Assembly (NCBI RefSeq): GCF_017357005.1
Contig: NZ_CP071589.1
Span: 2,480,001-2,544,000 of the forward strand
Length of the DNA: 64,000 nt
Direction of reading: 5' to 3'
From: Staphylococcus simiae
GTDB taxonomy: Bacteria; Bacillota; Bacilli; Staphylococcales; Staphylococcaceae
The notes beneath the pieces were generated by a model, which made no database searches, was not told the origin of the DNA, and was given only the letters and a program-made list of their open reading frames with translations. The position numbers and the translations under genes are program-made. Numbering within the stretch: position 1 is the stretch's first letter; the number at the start of each line of letters is the position of its first letter. Positions 48,686-57,768 of the stretch are shown in pieces.

Positions 48686-49801
48686 TTATAGGTCGTGTTG
48701 TTTATTATTATATCTTAACCGTTGTCTATAGCCATATGTACTTTCTTTAACTCTTTGGTCATCCAGCAACCCTGCTCCAATTGCACCGGCAACAGTTGAA
48801 ATCGATGTAGCAAACCACGGAATGCTTAAATATAAATCCAGTCCAGCTGCATGTCCTAGTTTGACTTGTTGACCTAAAAAATCAGCTGGCAATAAAATAA
48901 CTTCTGCCGTTAAAAATAGCATATAAAGTACACAATAGTAGATGATGATTGCTACTAGTAACGTCATAATTGTTGTAAGATTATATAACCAAATGATTCT
49001 CTTGTGACGACTGTTGTTGTTGGGTTCCCATAATTGATGTGCCATAACTATCCACAATAGCATGCCTAAAATAGCTATTACCGAAATACTAAATAGTCTT
49101 ATCATTGAAAATTCATTAGCCAGTTGCCACATTGTTGAAAATACCATACCAAATGCTCCGGTTGTAAAAGCAATTGCAACAATATTACTAAAACTAATCA
49201 TCATTTTAAGTGGATTATTAGCAAACGTCATACCACTAATTAATCTAAACATACCCATAATGCTTGAATTAGCGATATATCTGGTATGCTTAGACTCTGT
49301 TTCATCTAAATATTGTTTAGCTTTAGTAACCTTGGCTAACGGAAATTGTTTATTCATTGTATGTTTAATATGATTATTAGCATCATAATCTTGATCAGCT
49401 AAATTAGATTGATGTACATTCCTTATGATACTGACAATTGTATTTGTCATTCTTTTTTTGATTGGTCTCCAACCAAATGACGGATAAGATATAACGGCAA
49501 CTCCCTGTTCATTATTTATATCTAATGCCATAACATGACCATTAACAAACATTGGTAAATCTGTTATCGCTATGACATACTGCCACGATTTTTCTTGGTA
49601 ATAGTTAGTAATTTCGTTATAAATATCATCGACAGTTTCAGCAAATCCTGTTAACGGATCAACGACTAAATCAGTTTCCCAAGAGATGTTACTATCAATT
49701 TCATCAATAAAAATATCTGGTAACTCAGCTGTTAACTGCTGTCCTAATTTCTCAGTCACACCTGGTGCCACAACGAGCCCTACTATTATTTTTTGAGCCA
49801 C
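48686..49801 (-). CDS. Membrane protein of an undescribed paralogous pair, member B
   Basis: A 371-residue protein starting at GTG 49801, which has a perfect AAGGAGG six bases upstream; the frame runs to an ATG at 49828 without support. The first 160 residues look like a soluble alpha/beta domain ('IIVGLVVAPGVTEKLGQQL', 'YVIAITDLPMFVNGHVMALDIN', 'GVAVISYPSFGW'). Then come about four membrane helices between 200 and 350 ('AFTTGAFGMVFSTMWQL', 'SVIAILGMLLWIVMAHQLWE'), and a basic tail 'YGYRQRLRYN'. It shares this plan and many short motifs with the gene just upstream. I do not recognise a function; similar Bacillus proteins are labelled methylene-tetrahydrofolate dehydrogenase without visible reason. 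Confidence 0.82.
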   Translation of the reverse strand: MAQKIIVGLVVAPGVTEKLGQQLTAELPDIFIDEIDSNISWETDLVVDPLTGFAETVDDIYNEITNYYQEKSWQYVIAITDLPMFVNGHVMALDINNEQGVAVISYPSFGWRPIKKRMTNTIVSIIRNVHQSNLADQDYDANNHIKHTMNKQFPLAKVTKAKQYLDETESKHTRYIANSSIMGMFRLISGMTFANNPLKMMISFSNIVAIAFTTGAFGMVFSTMWQLANEFSMIRLFSISVIAILGMLLWIVMAHQLWEPNNNSRHKRIIWLYNLTTIMTLLVAIIIYYCVLYMLFLTAEVILLPADFLGQQVKLGHAAGLDLYLSIPWFATSISTVAGAIGAGLLDDQRVKESTYGYRQRLRYNNKQHDL

Positions 49802-49827
49802 AACACCCCTCCTTATCCTGATACTCA

Positions 49828-50958
49828 TTAATCACTTTGATCATTACTACTAGTGTTTTTCTGTTTTATTTGCTTTTTATTATAATCAAACTGTTGTTGT
49901 TCATCTTCTTCTGCTTGCTTATAGCGATAATATTGACGATATGAATATGTTAAACGTCTCACCTTCTCTTCACTTTCAACTGTAGACCCCATAGCACCTG
50001 CTAATAAACCTAATGATGAGACAAACCATATTAATTTTAAATAATTGCTAAAAGTGTGTGCGGAGGTCGCAGTAGTCCAAGCATTAAACAAACGATTAGG
50101 AACAAATAATGTAACGCTAATCGATAATAATATATATAAAATTGCGTAACTAATAAATGTAATTACCATTAATGTTAATAACGTGGTGATATTATAAATT
50201 GTTCGATATATCTTTTGTGAATCGCTCGTCTGCCTCTCAAATAATTGATGTGCATACAATAACCAACATGACATACCAACAATTGCAATAATCATCAATA
50301 TGATAAATCTGATAGGTGAGTATATCACACTTAGTTGCCACGGCATTGAAAATATAGCCACATAGGTACCCGTTGCAAAAGCCACTGAAATGATTTTTTT
50401 AAAATTTGTGATGGCTTTCCATGGCTCATTTGCTCTCGTTAAGCCGCAAATCAATTGAATCCAAGCAATAATAAATGTCGCATTAATATATCTATATTGG
50501 CTGTCATTATTTTGCGTTGTATCTTGAACTTTTTTAATATACGCCAGAGGATGAATCTTTAAATGGTGGTCACTTTCGTTATTCACAAATTGTGTCATTA
50601 ACGAACTAATCATCTTCGTTAATTTATGTGTGATATTTAAAAATCCTAATGAAGGTAAAGAAATATACGCGGTTGCTCGACTATGATTAACATCACTCAC
50701 AACAATCTGACCATCACTAATATTAGGCAAATCAATGATACCAATAGCAAAGTCCCATTGTTTATTTGCTTTAATATTGGCAATTTTATCCATCCCTTTG
50801 TCAATATCTTCTGCGGTACCGATCATCATATCGACAACAACTTCAAAATGCCAATCGTCATTTTGTAACTGATTCAGTTTACGTTTAACTTTTGGAATGA
50901 TTCGCTCTGCATAGCGATGTGCTACGCCAGGTGATGATATAATTCCAATTCTATACAT
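49828..50958 (-). CDS. Membrane protein of an undescribed paralogous pair, member A
   Basis: A 376-residue protein, ATG 50958 with AAGAGG seven bases before. The soluble N-terminal domain has 'YRIGIISSPGVAHRYAERI', 'FAIGIIDLPNISDGQIVVSDVN' and 'ATAYISLPSLGF', each matching member B in place. Four hydrophobic segments follow between about 190 and 335 ('SVAFATGTYVAIFSMPWQL', 'FIILMIIAIVGMSCWLLYAHQLFE', 'LLAGAMGS'), then 'YSYRQYYRYKQAEEDEQQQ' and an acidic-basic tail absent from member B. The two genes are 26 bases apart and co-oriented, so they probably form a complex. They lie directly upstream of the giant adhesin gene on the same strand but behind a terminator. Confidence 0.82.
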   Translation of the reverse strand: MYRIGIISSPGVAHRYAERIIPKVKRKLNQLQNDDWHFEVVVDMMIGTAEDIDKGMDKIANIKANKQWDFAIGIIDLPNISDGQIVVSDVNHSRATAYISLPSLGFLNITHKLTKMISSLMTQFVNNESDHHLKIHPLAYIKKVQDTTQNNDSQYRYINATFIIAWIQLICGLTRANEPWKAITNFKKIISVAFATGTYVAIFSMPWQLSVIYSPIRFIILMIIAIVGMSCWLLYAHQLFERQTSDSQKIYRTIYNITTLLTLMVITFISYAILYILLSISVTLFVPNRLFNAWTTATSAHTFSNYLKLIWFVSSLGLLAGAMGSTVESEEKVRRLTYSYRQYYRYKQAEEDEQQQFDYNKKQIKQKNTSSNDQSD

Positions 50959-51007
50959 TACATACCTCTTTCTAGAAAATACTTAATTAGCATACTTATT
51001 TGTAACA

Positions 51008-51200
51008 GGTGTGGAACGGCAATATTTTTCAAAAAATTATTTCGTAGATACCCGTCTTACATATTTAGAGCTAGTTAGATTTTTAATCTTTACTAGCTCT
51101 TGCCCAACCTTGCCCGTCTTGCATATTAAAGTAAAAATTTTAGTTATAAAATTTTTCTATGACGGGTCCCTGCATTGCTTTATCACTTATGATTTTGAGT
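51008..51200 (+). repeat. Possible fifth dispersed repeat copy, copy E
   Basis: GTGTGGAACGGCAATATTTTTC...AAATTATTTCGTAG matches the first hairpin of copies A and D in part. The rest (paired GAGCTAGTTAGA and TACTAGCTC, then a second hairpin ending in ATGACGGGTCC) has diverged. The GACAGTTACTGCC end is not present. Confidence 0.35.
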
Positions 51201-51219
51201 CATTTTTAAATCGATAGTA

Positions 51220-51810
51220 TTAATATTTATAAGGATCTTGTTCTTTTTTCTCTTTTAAGCGTTGGCGTTCCATTTCAATAAAGTCATCGTGGTTCTCATG
51301 TGAACCTTGGTCGTTATCTTGATTCATATATGTTGACTCACTACTTGAATAACTATCAGTTTTATTGTCGCTATCACTATGCCAACTGTTATTATTAATA
51401 TTTCTAAATTGTTGTTTAGTTTTTTTAACAACCAACATAATACCCGCAACAATATAGAGAATGCCTGCAATAAATGACGTTAAAAATGTTATGACACCAG
51501 CTATGATTAATAACGAACCTGACATTCTAACCTTTTTATTGATAACAGAGATGCTAATGATTGCTAGAATGCAAGAAACGATTGATAGAACCAGTGCTAC
51601 AATAACTGTTATCGTTATAATTTGACTTAACTGTTCCATTGAAAATATATCAGTGACGTTAGGTTGTTGCTGTTTAACCTGTTCTAAAATTTCATTTTTT
51701 TGTTCGCCTGATAAGATTTTAGGCATAGTTAAAATTGTTGTGATGATGGACAATAGTTGAATTACAATACCTATCCAAACCATCACACGTTCTTTTGTGC
51801 GATTTAACAT
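51220..51810 (-). CDS. DUF4064-like membrane protein
   Basis: A 196-residue protein with three or four hydrophobic helices (residues about 8-30, 65-92, 96-122 and part of 60-70) and the opening 'MLNRTKERVMVWIGIVIQLLSII', which is characteristic of DUF4064 proteins of staphylococci and bacilli. A long hydrophilic tail follows ('NNSWHSDSDNKTDSYSSSE...'), ending in 'MERQRLKEKKEQDPYKY'. The loop between helix 1 and 2 ('EQKNEILEQVKQQQPNVTD') should be outside. Function unknown. It lies directly downstream of the ABC permease gene (56 bases) on the same strand and could be co-transcribed with the BraDE-like transporter. Confidence 0.78.
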   Translation of the reverse strand: MLNRTKERVMVWIGIVIQLLSIITTILTMPKILSGEQKNEILEQVKQQQPNVTDIFSMEQLSQIITITVIVALVLSIVSCILAIISISVINKKVRMSGSLLIIAGVITFLTSFIAGILYIVAGIMLVVKKTKQQFRNINNNSWHSDSDNKTDSYSSSESTYMNQDNDQGSHENHDDFIEMERQRLKEKKEQDPYKY

Positions 51811-51865
51811 ATGATGACCTCCTTAACTTCAATATATGATTTATTTTTACGTGATATCATCATTT

Positions 51866-53860
51866 TCACTTATGTTGTTTAAGCATAGCTACATAAATTC
51901 TTGATGTTAGCCAATAAATCAGTGAGTACAACAAACTTACAGTTATTATAACGATGATGTAGCTTGTTATTAAATGATTAATATTGGAAATGCCTATCAT
52001 GATTAGTACTGTATGAATAATTTTAAGAGCAAATACGCTATGACAGACCGCCATAATCATTGGTATTGAAAAAAACCACCTGATTTGGCTATGTATCATT
52101 GGTTTAATTTTATCCCTTGCCAATCCAACTTGTTGCATGATTTGATATTTTTTTTGATCTTCATAGCCTTCAGATACCTGTTTATAATAAATCATTAAAA
52201 ATATTCCTATCATTAAAACGATTGATACTAGACCACCCATAAATATAAGACCACTACTTAAATTATTCCACAGCATTGTAATTTCATTTTTCGATGTAAT
52301 GCTAATTTTATATTTGTCTTCTAATCGATTGATAGTTGCTTGAAATATAGGTTCATGATTAGCAGTATTAAAGTTTATCGTCGTTGATATGTCATTATCT
52401 GCTTGATTAAAATACTTCAATATCTGATGACGTTGTTTGTCATTTTTGACAATTAATGCCATGCTGTCTTGAAAAAGCACAATATTTAAATTGTTATTTG
52501 TGACAGGTTTAATACTATACTTGCGATGATTTAGACTGACTTCAGTCTTACTTTTAAATACTGGAATATATGTTATCATACCCAATTCATTGTTTTTTAA
52601 ATCAATAGGTTGATGATATTTATTATAATCTTGCATAGTCAATACTGTTACCATCACAGTTTTGTTGCCAAATATGACATCGTCAAATTTAATATAGTTT
52701 GCTGGATATGTATTATGCTTGGGTTGCATAATCATCAACTGATTATCAAACTTGAAGTTACTCCTAAATAAACTGGATTGATATATTTTAGGTTGCTCAA
52801 CATTTACATGTTTCTTAATATCCTTTAATAATAAATAAGCTGTATGCTGACTATGTGTATGTGACTGCTGTTTACTATCTAATTTCACATCATAATCATT
52901 CGTCAATAATTTATTCATGCCATTATCAATATCTCTATATGTTGTCATCGTCATTGTTAAAGTCACAATTAAAAATGTACACAACAACGCTATCGTCGCT
53001 AAACTAACTGCATTGACCTTTAAGCGCTGTCTCAAACCAATTAATACTATGAAATATTTAGGATGATAAAATAGCGACGTTATTTTCTGGAAAATATGAA
53101 TGATTCTATCACTTAATCCTATAAACAAGGTATAAGTGCCAACAATGACACACAACAAAAGAAACCATAATTTCATAAATGAATCAAATGTTGTGTGGTC
53201 TTGCAAAGCAATCCAATAACTGATAACCAATAACAGACTGCCAATAGTAATTAAGATATAGCTTAACCATCGTGATAATGTCTGTTGTCCAGTATCTTGT
53301 TGCTGTACCATCGGACTTTGAAATCTAATTTTAATTAAATTAAATACTAAAACAATGACCATAGTTATGGCGATAATAATTACTGTAATCATCATCGCAG
53401 TTGTATTAAATGGATAAGCTGCTAACGATACATCTCGTTCTCCCATTAGTTTTTGAAATATTAAAAAGAATAATGCACCAAATAAATAACCACCCATAAT
53501 ACTAATTAATGTAATAATACAAAATTGTATAAACATTTCGATAATGACTATACTATGAAGGTCTCTCCTACGCATTCCTAACATCATGTATACAGAGAAC
53601 TCTTGCTTTCTATATGTCATAACAAAGTGATTAGCATAAGTTATAAAAACAAGTGCTAAAAATGCCAAAAATATGTTGCTAATAACAATAAAGACAACTA
53701 GTAAATAATTAATTCTTTGAATGTAGTCATTAAATATGACAGAAAGTAAAATATATTCAATCATGAATAAACAACTCGTCGCCATAACAAATGGAATAAC
53801 AATATGACGCTGTGATTTAAAATAGCTTCGTATAATTTTACTCAGCAATTGCACCTTCAT
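51866..53860 (-). CDS. braE: BceB/BraE-type ABC permease
   Basis: A 664-residue FtsX-family permease with the Bce layout: ten membrane helices and a large (about 220-residue) extracellular domain between helices 7 and 8 ('DNGMNKLLTNDYDVKLDSK...'). The start at ATG 53860 has GGGAG and lies two bases from the ATPase stop; the frame runs six codons further. The Bce/Bra group removes antimicrobial peptides such as bacitracin or nisin from their target lipid and also signals to the cognate histidine kinase. It belongs with braD, braS and braR. The symbol rests on recalled S. aureus synteny. Confidence 0.85.
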   Translation of the reverse strand: MKVQLLSKIIRSYFKSQRHIVIPFVMATSCLFMIEYILLSVIFNDYIQRINYLLVVFIVISNIFLAFLALVFITYANHFVMTYRKQEFSVYMMLGMRRRDLHSIVIIEMFIQFCIITLISIMGGYLFGALFFLIFQKLMGERDVSLAAYPFNTTAMMITVIIIAITMVIVLVFNLIKIRFQSPMVQQQDTGQQTLSRWLSYILITIGSLLLVISYWIALQDHTTFDSFMKLWFLLLCVIVGTYTLFIGLSDRIIHIFQKITSLFYHPKYFIVLIGLRQRLKVNAVSLATIALLCTFLIVTLTMTMTTYRDIDNGMNKLLTNDYDVKLDSKQQSHTHSQHTAYLLLKDIKKHVNVEQPKIYQSSLFRSNFKFDNQLMIMQPKHNTYPANYIKFDDVIFGNKTVMVTVLTMQDYNKYHQPIDLKNNELGMITYIPVFKSKTEVSLNHRKYSIKPVTNNNLNIVLFQDSMALIVKNDKQRHQILKYFNQADNDISTTINFNTANHEPIFQATINRLEDKYKISITSKNEITMLWNNLSSGLIFMGGLVSIVLMIGIFLMIYYKQVSEGYEDQKKYQIMQQVGLARDKIKPMIHSQIRWFFSIPMIMAVCHSVFALKIIHTVLIMIGISNINHLITSYIIVIITVSLLYSLIYWLTSRIYVAMLKQHK

Positions 53861-53861
53861 A

Positions 53862-54610
53862 TTATTCACTTCTCCCATTGATAAGTGCTAAACTATCGGC
53901 AATCTTTTGTCGGAACGTCAGCTGTGCTTCATCACCACGATATATTTCATGAAAGAGTCTGCCGTCTTTAATAAAAATAACTCTACGAGCATAAGAAGCA
54001 TCGATATTGGAATGTGTCACCATTAAAATGGTTTGCCCATCACCATTAATGCGTTGTAATAATCCCATTACTGTTTTAGACGTTTTAGAATCTAAAGCAC
54101 CTGTAGGTTCGTCAGCTAATAACAACATAGGTTGTGTAATTAAAGCTCTAGCAATCGCTATACGTTGTTGTTGTCCACCTGAAATCTCTGTAGGATATTT
54201 AGCTAAAATATCAGTAATATGTAGTTGATTACTTAAATGTTTTAAGTCTTTAATGATTGATTTGTACGGTTTATTAGCTAAAATCAATGGCATGATAATA
54301 TTTTCTTTATTCGTCATATTGGGTAAAAGATTAAAATCTTGAAAAACAAAACCGATTTTATGTTGACGATATCGTGCAATATCTTTACTTTTCAACTTAC
54401 TTAGATAAATATCATCTACAATAATATCTCCCTCAGTTAAGTTATCGTATGATGCAATCATATTTAATAATGTAGACTTTCCTGAGCCAGACTCACCCAT
54501 AATGGCAACAAATTCACCTTGTTCAACACTTAAATTCATATGATTGAGTGCAATGTTAGTATTCAAGCCTTTGCCGTATATTTTTTAACGTTATTAATTT
54601 CTAATAACAT
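53862..54610 (-). pseudogene. braD: BceA/BraD-type ABC ATPase with N-terminal frameshift
   Basis: From ATG 54610 (GAGGTG six bases upstream) the frame reads MLLEINNVKKYTAKA and stops at TGA after 14 codons. One extra A in the poly-A tract at 54581-54586 would restore VKKIYGKGLNTNIALNH and join it to a full ATPase: Walker A 'GESGSGKST', Q-loop 'FVFQDFNLLP', signature 'ISGGQQQ', Walker B 'LLLADEPTGALD', H-loop 'VTHS'. So either the gene is broken or the base is missing by assembly error, or the tract slips. The only alternative start, a TTG at 54566, has no ribosome binding site and lacks the A-loop Tyr. The rest of the gene is intact, so decay, if real, is recent. Confidence 0.8.
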
Positions 54611-54647
54611 ATGAGCACCTCATTTCTATGCTACCTTTATCTTAAAA

Positions 54648-54696
54648 CAAAAAAATACTAATAACATTTAAAATCATAAAAAAATGTTATTAGTAT
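54648..54696 (-). terminator. Terminator between braS and braD
   Basis: ATACTAATAACATTT pairs with AAATGTTATTAGTAT and T7 follows on the minus strand. The sensor pair and the transporter are therefore probably separate transcripts, with the transporter promoter inside or just after this hairpin. Confidence 0.85.
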
Positions 54697-54715
54697 CCTT
54701 ACAAAAATGAAAGAT

Positions 54716-55606
54716 TTACTTATATGGAAATTGAATTGTAAATGTCGTACCTACGTCGACAACCGAATCAACAGTTACTTTATGGTTTGTATGAGTTGCA
54801 ATATTTTTGACAATAAACAAACCTATGCCACTAGCATTTGTTTGCGACTGGCCATTATAGCCAGAGTAGCCTTTATCAAATATTTTAGGTAAATCTGCTT
54901 CGCTAATACCTATACCATTATCTTTAATATGTAATTGCTGTTCTTGTTGATCAAAATCAATCCAAATATCTTTACCTCTAGCATATTTTAATGCGTTATT
55001 AATGATTTGTTCAATCATAATAGCAATCCATCTGATATCAGTTAATACCTTGTCATTACAAGGTTGATAGTGTATCTTTGTTTGTTGTTCAATAAATTGT
55101 ACAGAGTATTTCATAATTATAGGTCTCACTAAATCGTTAACTGATATTTGTGATAGTGAAATATCAGCCTCTTCATTTAACAATTTCAAATAACTCAAAG
55201 TTAAACTTGTATAATTATCTATTTGTATAAGTTCTTGTCGCACACGATTAATAACTTTAGGATCATCTCGCTCAAGTAATAGTTGTGCCGCAGTAATTGG
55301 TGTTTTCATTTGATGCACCCATGTTAAAAAATAACTTTCTATATTATCTTTATACTCGATTTGTGCATTTTTCAATTGATAAAGGGTTTCTTCCAATGCT
55401 TCATTGCGCTTTTTTAAATCTTCTCGCTTAACAAAATTTAAATACTTAATACCTAGATAAATAACCATTAATAATATAATAATGCTTGTCGTGAGTATAT
55501 ATGCTTCACTAGGTAAACGATATAAATAAAAAATCAAACCAAATAAAGCTAATATGCTCAATATAATAACAAGTTGCTGTGTTACAGATTTTAAGAAAAC
55601 TCTCAT
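54716..55606 (-). CDS. braS: BraS/NsaS-type histidine kinase
   Basis: A 296-residue intramembrane-sensing kinase of the BceS group. Two helices at residues 10-28 and 36-54 are separated by only a few residues, so there is no extracellular sensor domain and input must come from the transporter. Kinase motifs are the H-box His98 in 'TWVHQMKTPITAA', the N-box 'IINNALKYA', G1 'DNGIGIS' and G2 'ASGIGLFIVKNIA'. It phosphorylates the response regulator encoded just upstream, five bases away. In S. aureus the pair responds to bacitracin and nisin. Confidence 0.93.
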   Translation of the reverse strand: MRVFLKSVTQQLVIILSILALFGLIFYLYRLPSEAYILTTSIIILLMVIYLGIKYLNFVKREDLKKRNEALEETLYQLKNAQIEYKDNIESYFLTWVHQMKTPITAAQLLLERDDPKVINRVRQELIQIDNYTSLTLSYLKLLNEEADISLSQISVNDLVRPIIMKYSVQFIEQQTKIHYQPCNDKVLTDIRWIAIMIEQIINNALKYARGKDIWIDFDQQEQQLHIKDNGIGISEADLPKIFDKGYSGYNGQSQTNASGIGLFIVKNIATHTNHKVTVDSVVDVGTTFTIQFPYK

Positions 55607-55611
55607 AAATT

Positions 55612-56277
55612 CTATACCTTATATCCAATATTTTTCTTTGTTTTTATAAAGTCATCAATTCCAATAGCTTTCATTTTCTTACGCAATCGTGTCATATTAA
55701 CTGCCAATGTATTATCATCGATAAAATTTTCAGATTCCCAACACTTTTCGATAAGTGTCGTTCTACTAACATATTTACCTTCATTTTGAAAAAGTAACTT
55801 TAATATATGCAACTCAGTTAATGATAAATTGATACTATCATTGTTGTAACTTATTTTTGCTTCGTCAACGAATAATACACAACCTTTAACTTCTAGCTGA
55901 TGGTTGATGATTGAAAAATCATAAGTACGTCGCAGTAGCGCTTGAATCTTCGCTATTGTCAGTGATAAATTGAAAGGTTTTTCAATAAAATCATCGCCAC
56001 CCATTTGGATAGCCATGATTTGATCCATCTCATCCACCCTTGAACTAATAAATTTAATAGGTACACTAGAAAATTTTCGTATTTCTTGGCACCAATGAAA
56101 GCCATTAAATGATGGTAGATTAATATCTAATAAAATTAATTGTGGTTGATAATCTTTAACTACTTCTGTTATATGGTTGAATTCTTCTACTATGTTGACT
56201 TCATAATGCCATTTTTCTAATTCAATCGCTAAGCTTTCAGCAATGACAAAATCATCTTCAATTATTAAAATCTTCAT
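55612..56277 (-). CDS. braR: BraR/NsaR-type response regulator
   Basis: A 221-residue OmpR/PhoB-family regulator. The receiver domain has the acidic pair 'ILIIEDDFVIAESLA', phospho-acceptor Asp51 in 'LILLDINLPSFNGF', and Lys in 'IEKPFNLSLTIAK'; the DNA-binding winged helix ends in 'ENFIDDNTLAVNMTRLRKKMKAIGIDDFIKTKKNIGYKV'. ATG 56277 (M5 of the long frame) is chosen as the family start; AAAGGA sits 12 bases upstream and the earlier ATG would overlap it. It should activate its transporter genes and probably the vraDE-type operon elsewhere. It is cotranscribed with braS. Confidence 0.93.
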   Translation of the reverse strand: MKILIIEDDFVIAESLAIELEKWHYEVNIVEEFNHITEVVKDYQPQLILLDINLPSFNGFHWCQEIRKFSSVPIKFISSRVDEMDQIMAIQMGGDDFIEKPFNLSLTIAKIQALLRRTYDFSIINHQLEVKGCVLFVDEAKISYNNDSINLSLTELHILKLLFQNEGKYVSRTTLIEKCWESENFIDDNTLAVNMTRLRKKMKAIGIDDFIKTKKNIGYKV

Positions 56278-56333
56278 AGATTTTTTCATTCCTTTATCAA
56301 ATATGCCGTTTTTGATTATACCAAAATGAACTT

Positions 56334-56576
56334 TTAGTTTTTATCGCTATTAGACTCTTGATGATGCAGTGCTTTAGCGTCTACATCTTGGGGATTGTTT
56401 AAATGATCATTAGGTACTTCTTGTTGCATTTCTTTACTATCAATATCTTGAGGATTTTGCATGTATTGCGTCTGCTCTTTTTCTTGTTGTTTCTTTTTGT
56501 TACGTCGACGTTCTTCAATAATCGACATTACTATAAATAATATAATTAATAATGGAGATAACATTACTAAAATCAT
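56334..56576 (-). CDS. Small single-helix membrane protein, unknown
   Basis: An 80-residue protein starting at ATG 56576 with GAGGTG six bases before. Residues 1-20 are a membrane helix (MILVMLSPLLIILFIVMSII), followed by a very basic stretch 'EERRRNKKKQQEK' (cytosolic by the positive-inside rule) and a hydrophilic tail with two imperfect copies of 'NPQD[IV]D[SA]K'. It lies 57 bases upstream of braR in the same direction, so it may be part of the sensor operon. I know of no assigned role. Confidence 0.7.
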   Translation of the reverse strand: MILVMLSPLLIILFIVMSIIEERRRNKKKQQEKEQTQYMQNPQDIDSKEMQQEVPNDHLNNPQDVDAKALHHQESNSDKN

Positions 56577-56857
56577 TTTATACACCTCATTCATCTATTA
56601 TTTTTAATAATTGGTATTACTTACTATTTTACATCTTTCTGAATGGAGTTGTCATATATATCCCTTTTTCTTAATTTATATTTTTACCGAAAACACATAT
56701 CTTCTCAAATATGGATATTTACATTTGAATTATAAATGGATGAGCAGAATGATGAGTATTTTATGACTTAAGACATGTTCTAAAATAATTATTACATATC
56801 TCTTTGTTGTGACTAGTGTATGTTTGATAGCTACATCCGAACAATAAAAAATAGCAC

Positions 56858-57079
56858 TTGACATAACTTGGTGTTAACATAATACATCTCATATTGATAG
56901 ACAACACAGAGAAACACTAAGGTTGAGTAATGGGCTTTCTGCAAAGAAAAATTAGCTTAACAGAATTTTTACTATACTATACAAACACGGGTTTGAATTT
57001 ATTAACAATTATCAGTCCAATTTGTTAGAGAACCATATAAATAAAGTCCTGAGATTCAATTGCATCGTCTCAGGACTTT
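56858..57079 (+). ncRNA. Candidate short transcript with a 32-codon frame
   Basis: A plus-strand promoter-like pair TTGACA (56858-56863), 16 bases and TAATAC (56880-56885) is followed by a 32-codon frame at 56930-57028 (ATG with AAGG seven bases upstream), then the hairpin 57043-57079. The peptide is hydrophobic at the end (LLYYTNTGLNLLTIISPIC). It may be a small RNA or small-protein gene, or chance. Confidence 0.3.
57043..57079. terminator. Terminator hairpin next to the 33-aa gene
   Basis: AAAGTCCTGAGA pairs with TCTCAGGACTTT. T-rich sequence follows on both strands, best on the minus strand, where it ends the 33-aa gene. Confidence 0.75.
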
Positions 57080-57089
57080 ATTCGTCTTC

Positions 57090-57191
57090 TTAATATTCAA
57101 TATTTGGAGCTTGGTTAACATGTGCTTGATACTTTTTAAATGCATAAAATCCTGCACCAACTATAGTTAAAATAACTGCAAATTTTTTCAT
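57090..57191 (-). CDS. Conserved 33-aa membrane peptide
   Basis: A short gene starting at ATG 57191 with AAAGGTTG eight bases before, encoding [20 protein letters not shown] followed by a soluble '[13 protein letters not shown]' end. The first 17 residues form one hydrophobic helix with basic ends. I recall a very similar staphylococcal small protein with the same '[11 protein letters not shown]' ending, so it is most likely a real conserved gene rather than a chance frame. It has its own terminator. The next gene upstream in the same direction is the MarR regulator. Function unknown. Confidence 0.65.
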   Translation of the reverse strand: MKKFAVILTIVGAGFYAFKKYQAHVNQAPNIEY

Positions 57192-57312
57192 ATTCTTCAA
57201 CCTTTCTCATCAATCTCTTAGGATTATGATTAAATTATATGACTTTATTATACACTTTTTTAAATATAATTTAAATTTAAGCCTTAACATGCCGACCAAA
57301 TCGTTAGATATA

Positions 57313-57768
57313 TCAGTTGTCACTTTCATTCTTAATATGCTTGATATAATCAAACCCTGGTCTTCCCATAGCTAGAGCTTCCATCACATCATACCAATCT
57401 GTACCTACTTCTTGATATATTTGTTGTAACAACTCGTCTTGCGCCTTGTTCAACTTAGAGATTAATTGTTGACCTTTCGCCGTTGTATATAATTTTTTTA
57501 CACGTCTATCTGTTTCCAATACTTCTTCAACAATTAATCCTTGTTCTTTTAATTTTTGTAAAGTTGCATGAGACCCTTGCTTTGATATTTCAAGAATTTC
57601 TAGTAATGACTTGATTGTAATACCGGGCAATTTATTAATAAAAAATAAAAAGCGATGATGTTGCCGACTCATTCCATATTGTTCAATAATTTCATCAGCT
57701 GCAGTAATAAATGTTTTATATGCGAAATAAAACAACATATGTTCATAATCATTTTTGTTTGTCGACAT
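57313..57768 (-). CDS. MarR-family transcriptional regulator
   Basis: A 151-residue winged-helix regulator, start at ATG 57768 with AAAGGAG seven bases before; the frame runs to 57870 with no family match. Helix 'YEHMLFYFAYKTFITAADEIIEQYGMSRQHHRFLFFINKL' forms the dimer part, 'ITIKSLLEILEISKQGSHATLQKLKEQGLI' holds the recognition helix, and the wing is 'VEEVLETDRRVKKLYTTAKG' with the conserved Asp-Arg-Arg. Its target and ligand cannot be read from the sequence. It sits between the BraRS region and the FphF-type esterase; in S. aureus a similar regulator lies at this place. Confidence 0.88.
   Translation of the reverse strand: MSTNKNDYEHMLFYFAYKTFITAADEIIEQYGMSRQHHRFLFFINKLPGITIKSLLEILEISKQGSHATLQKLKEQGLIVEEVLETDRRVKKLYTTAKGQQLISKLNKAQDELLQQIYQEVGTDWYDVMEALAMGRPGFDYIKHIKNESDN

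Noticed and set aside
49801..49828. N-terminal extension MSIRIRRGV of the second membrane-pair protein
   Set aside because: The AAGGAGG that would be read as Arg-Arg is a perfect ribosome binding site for the GTG at 49801.
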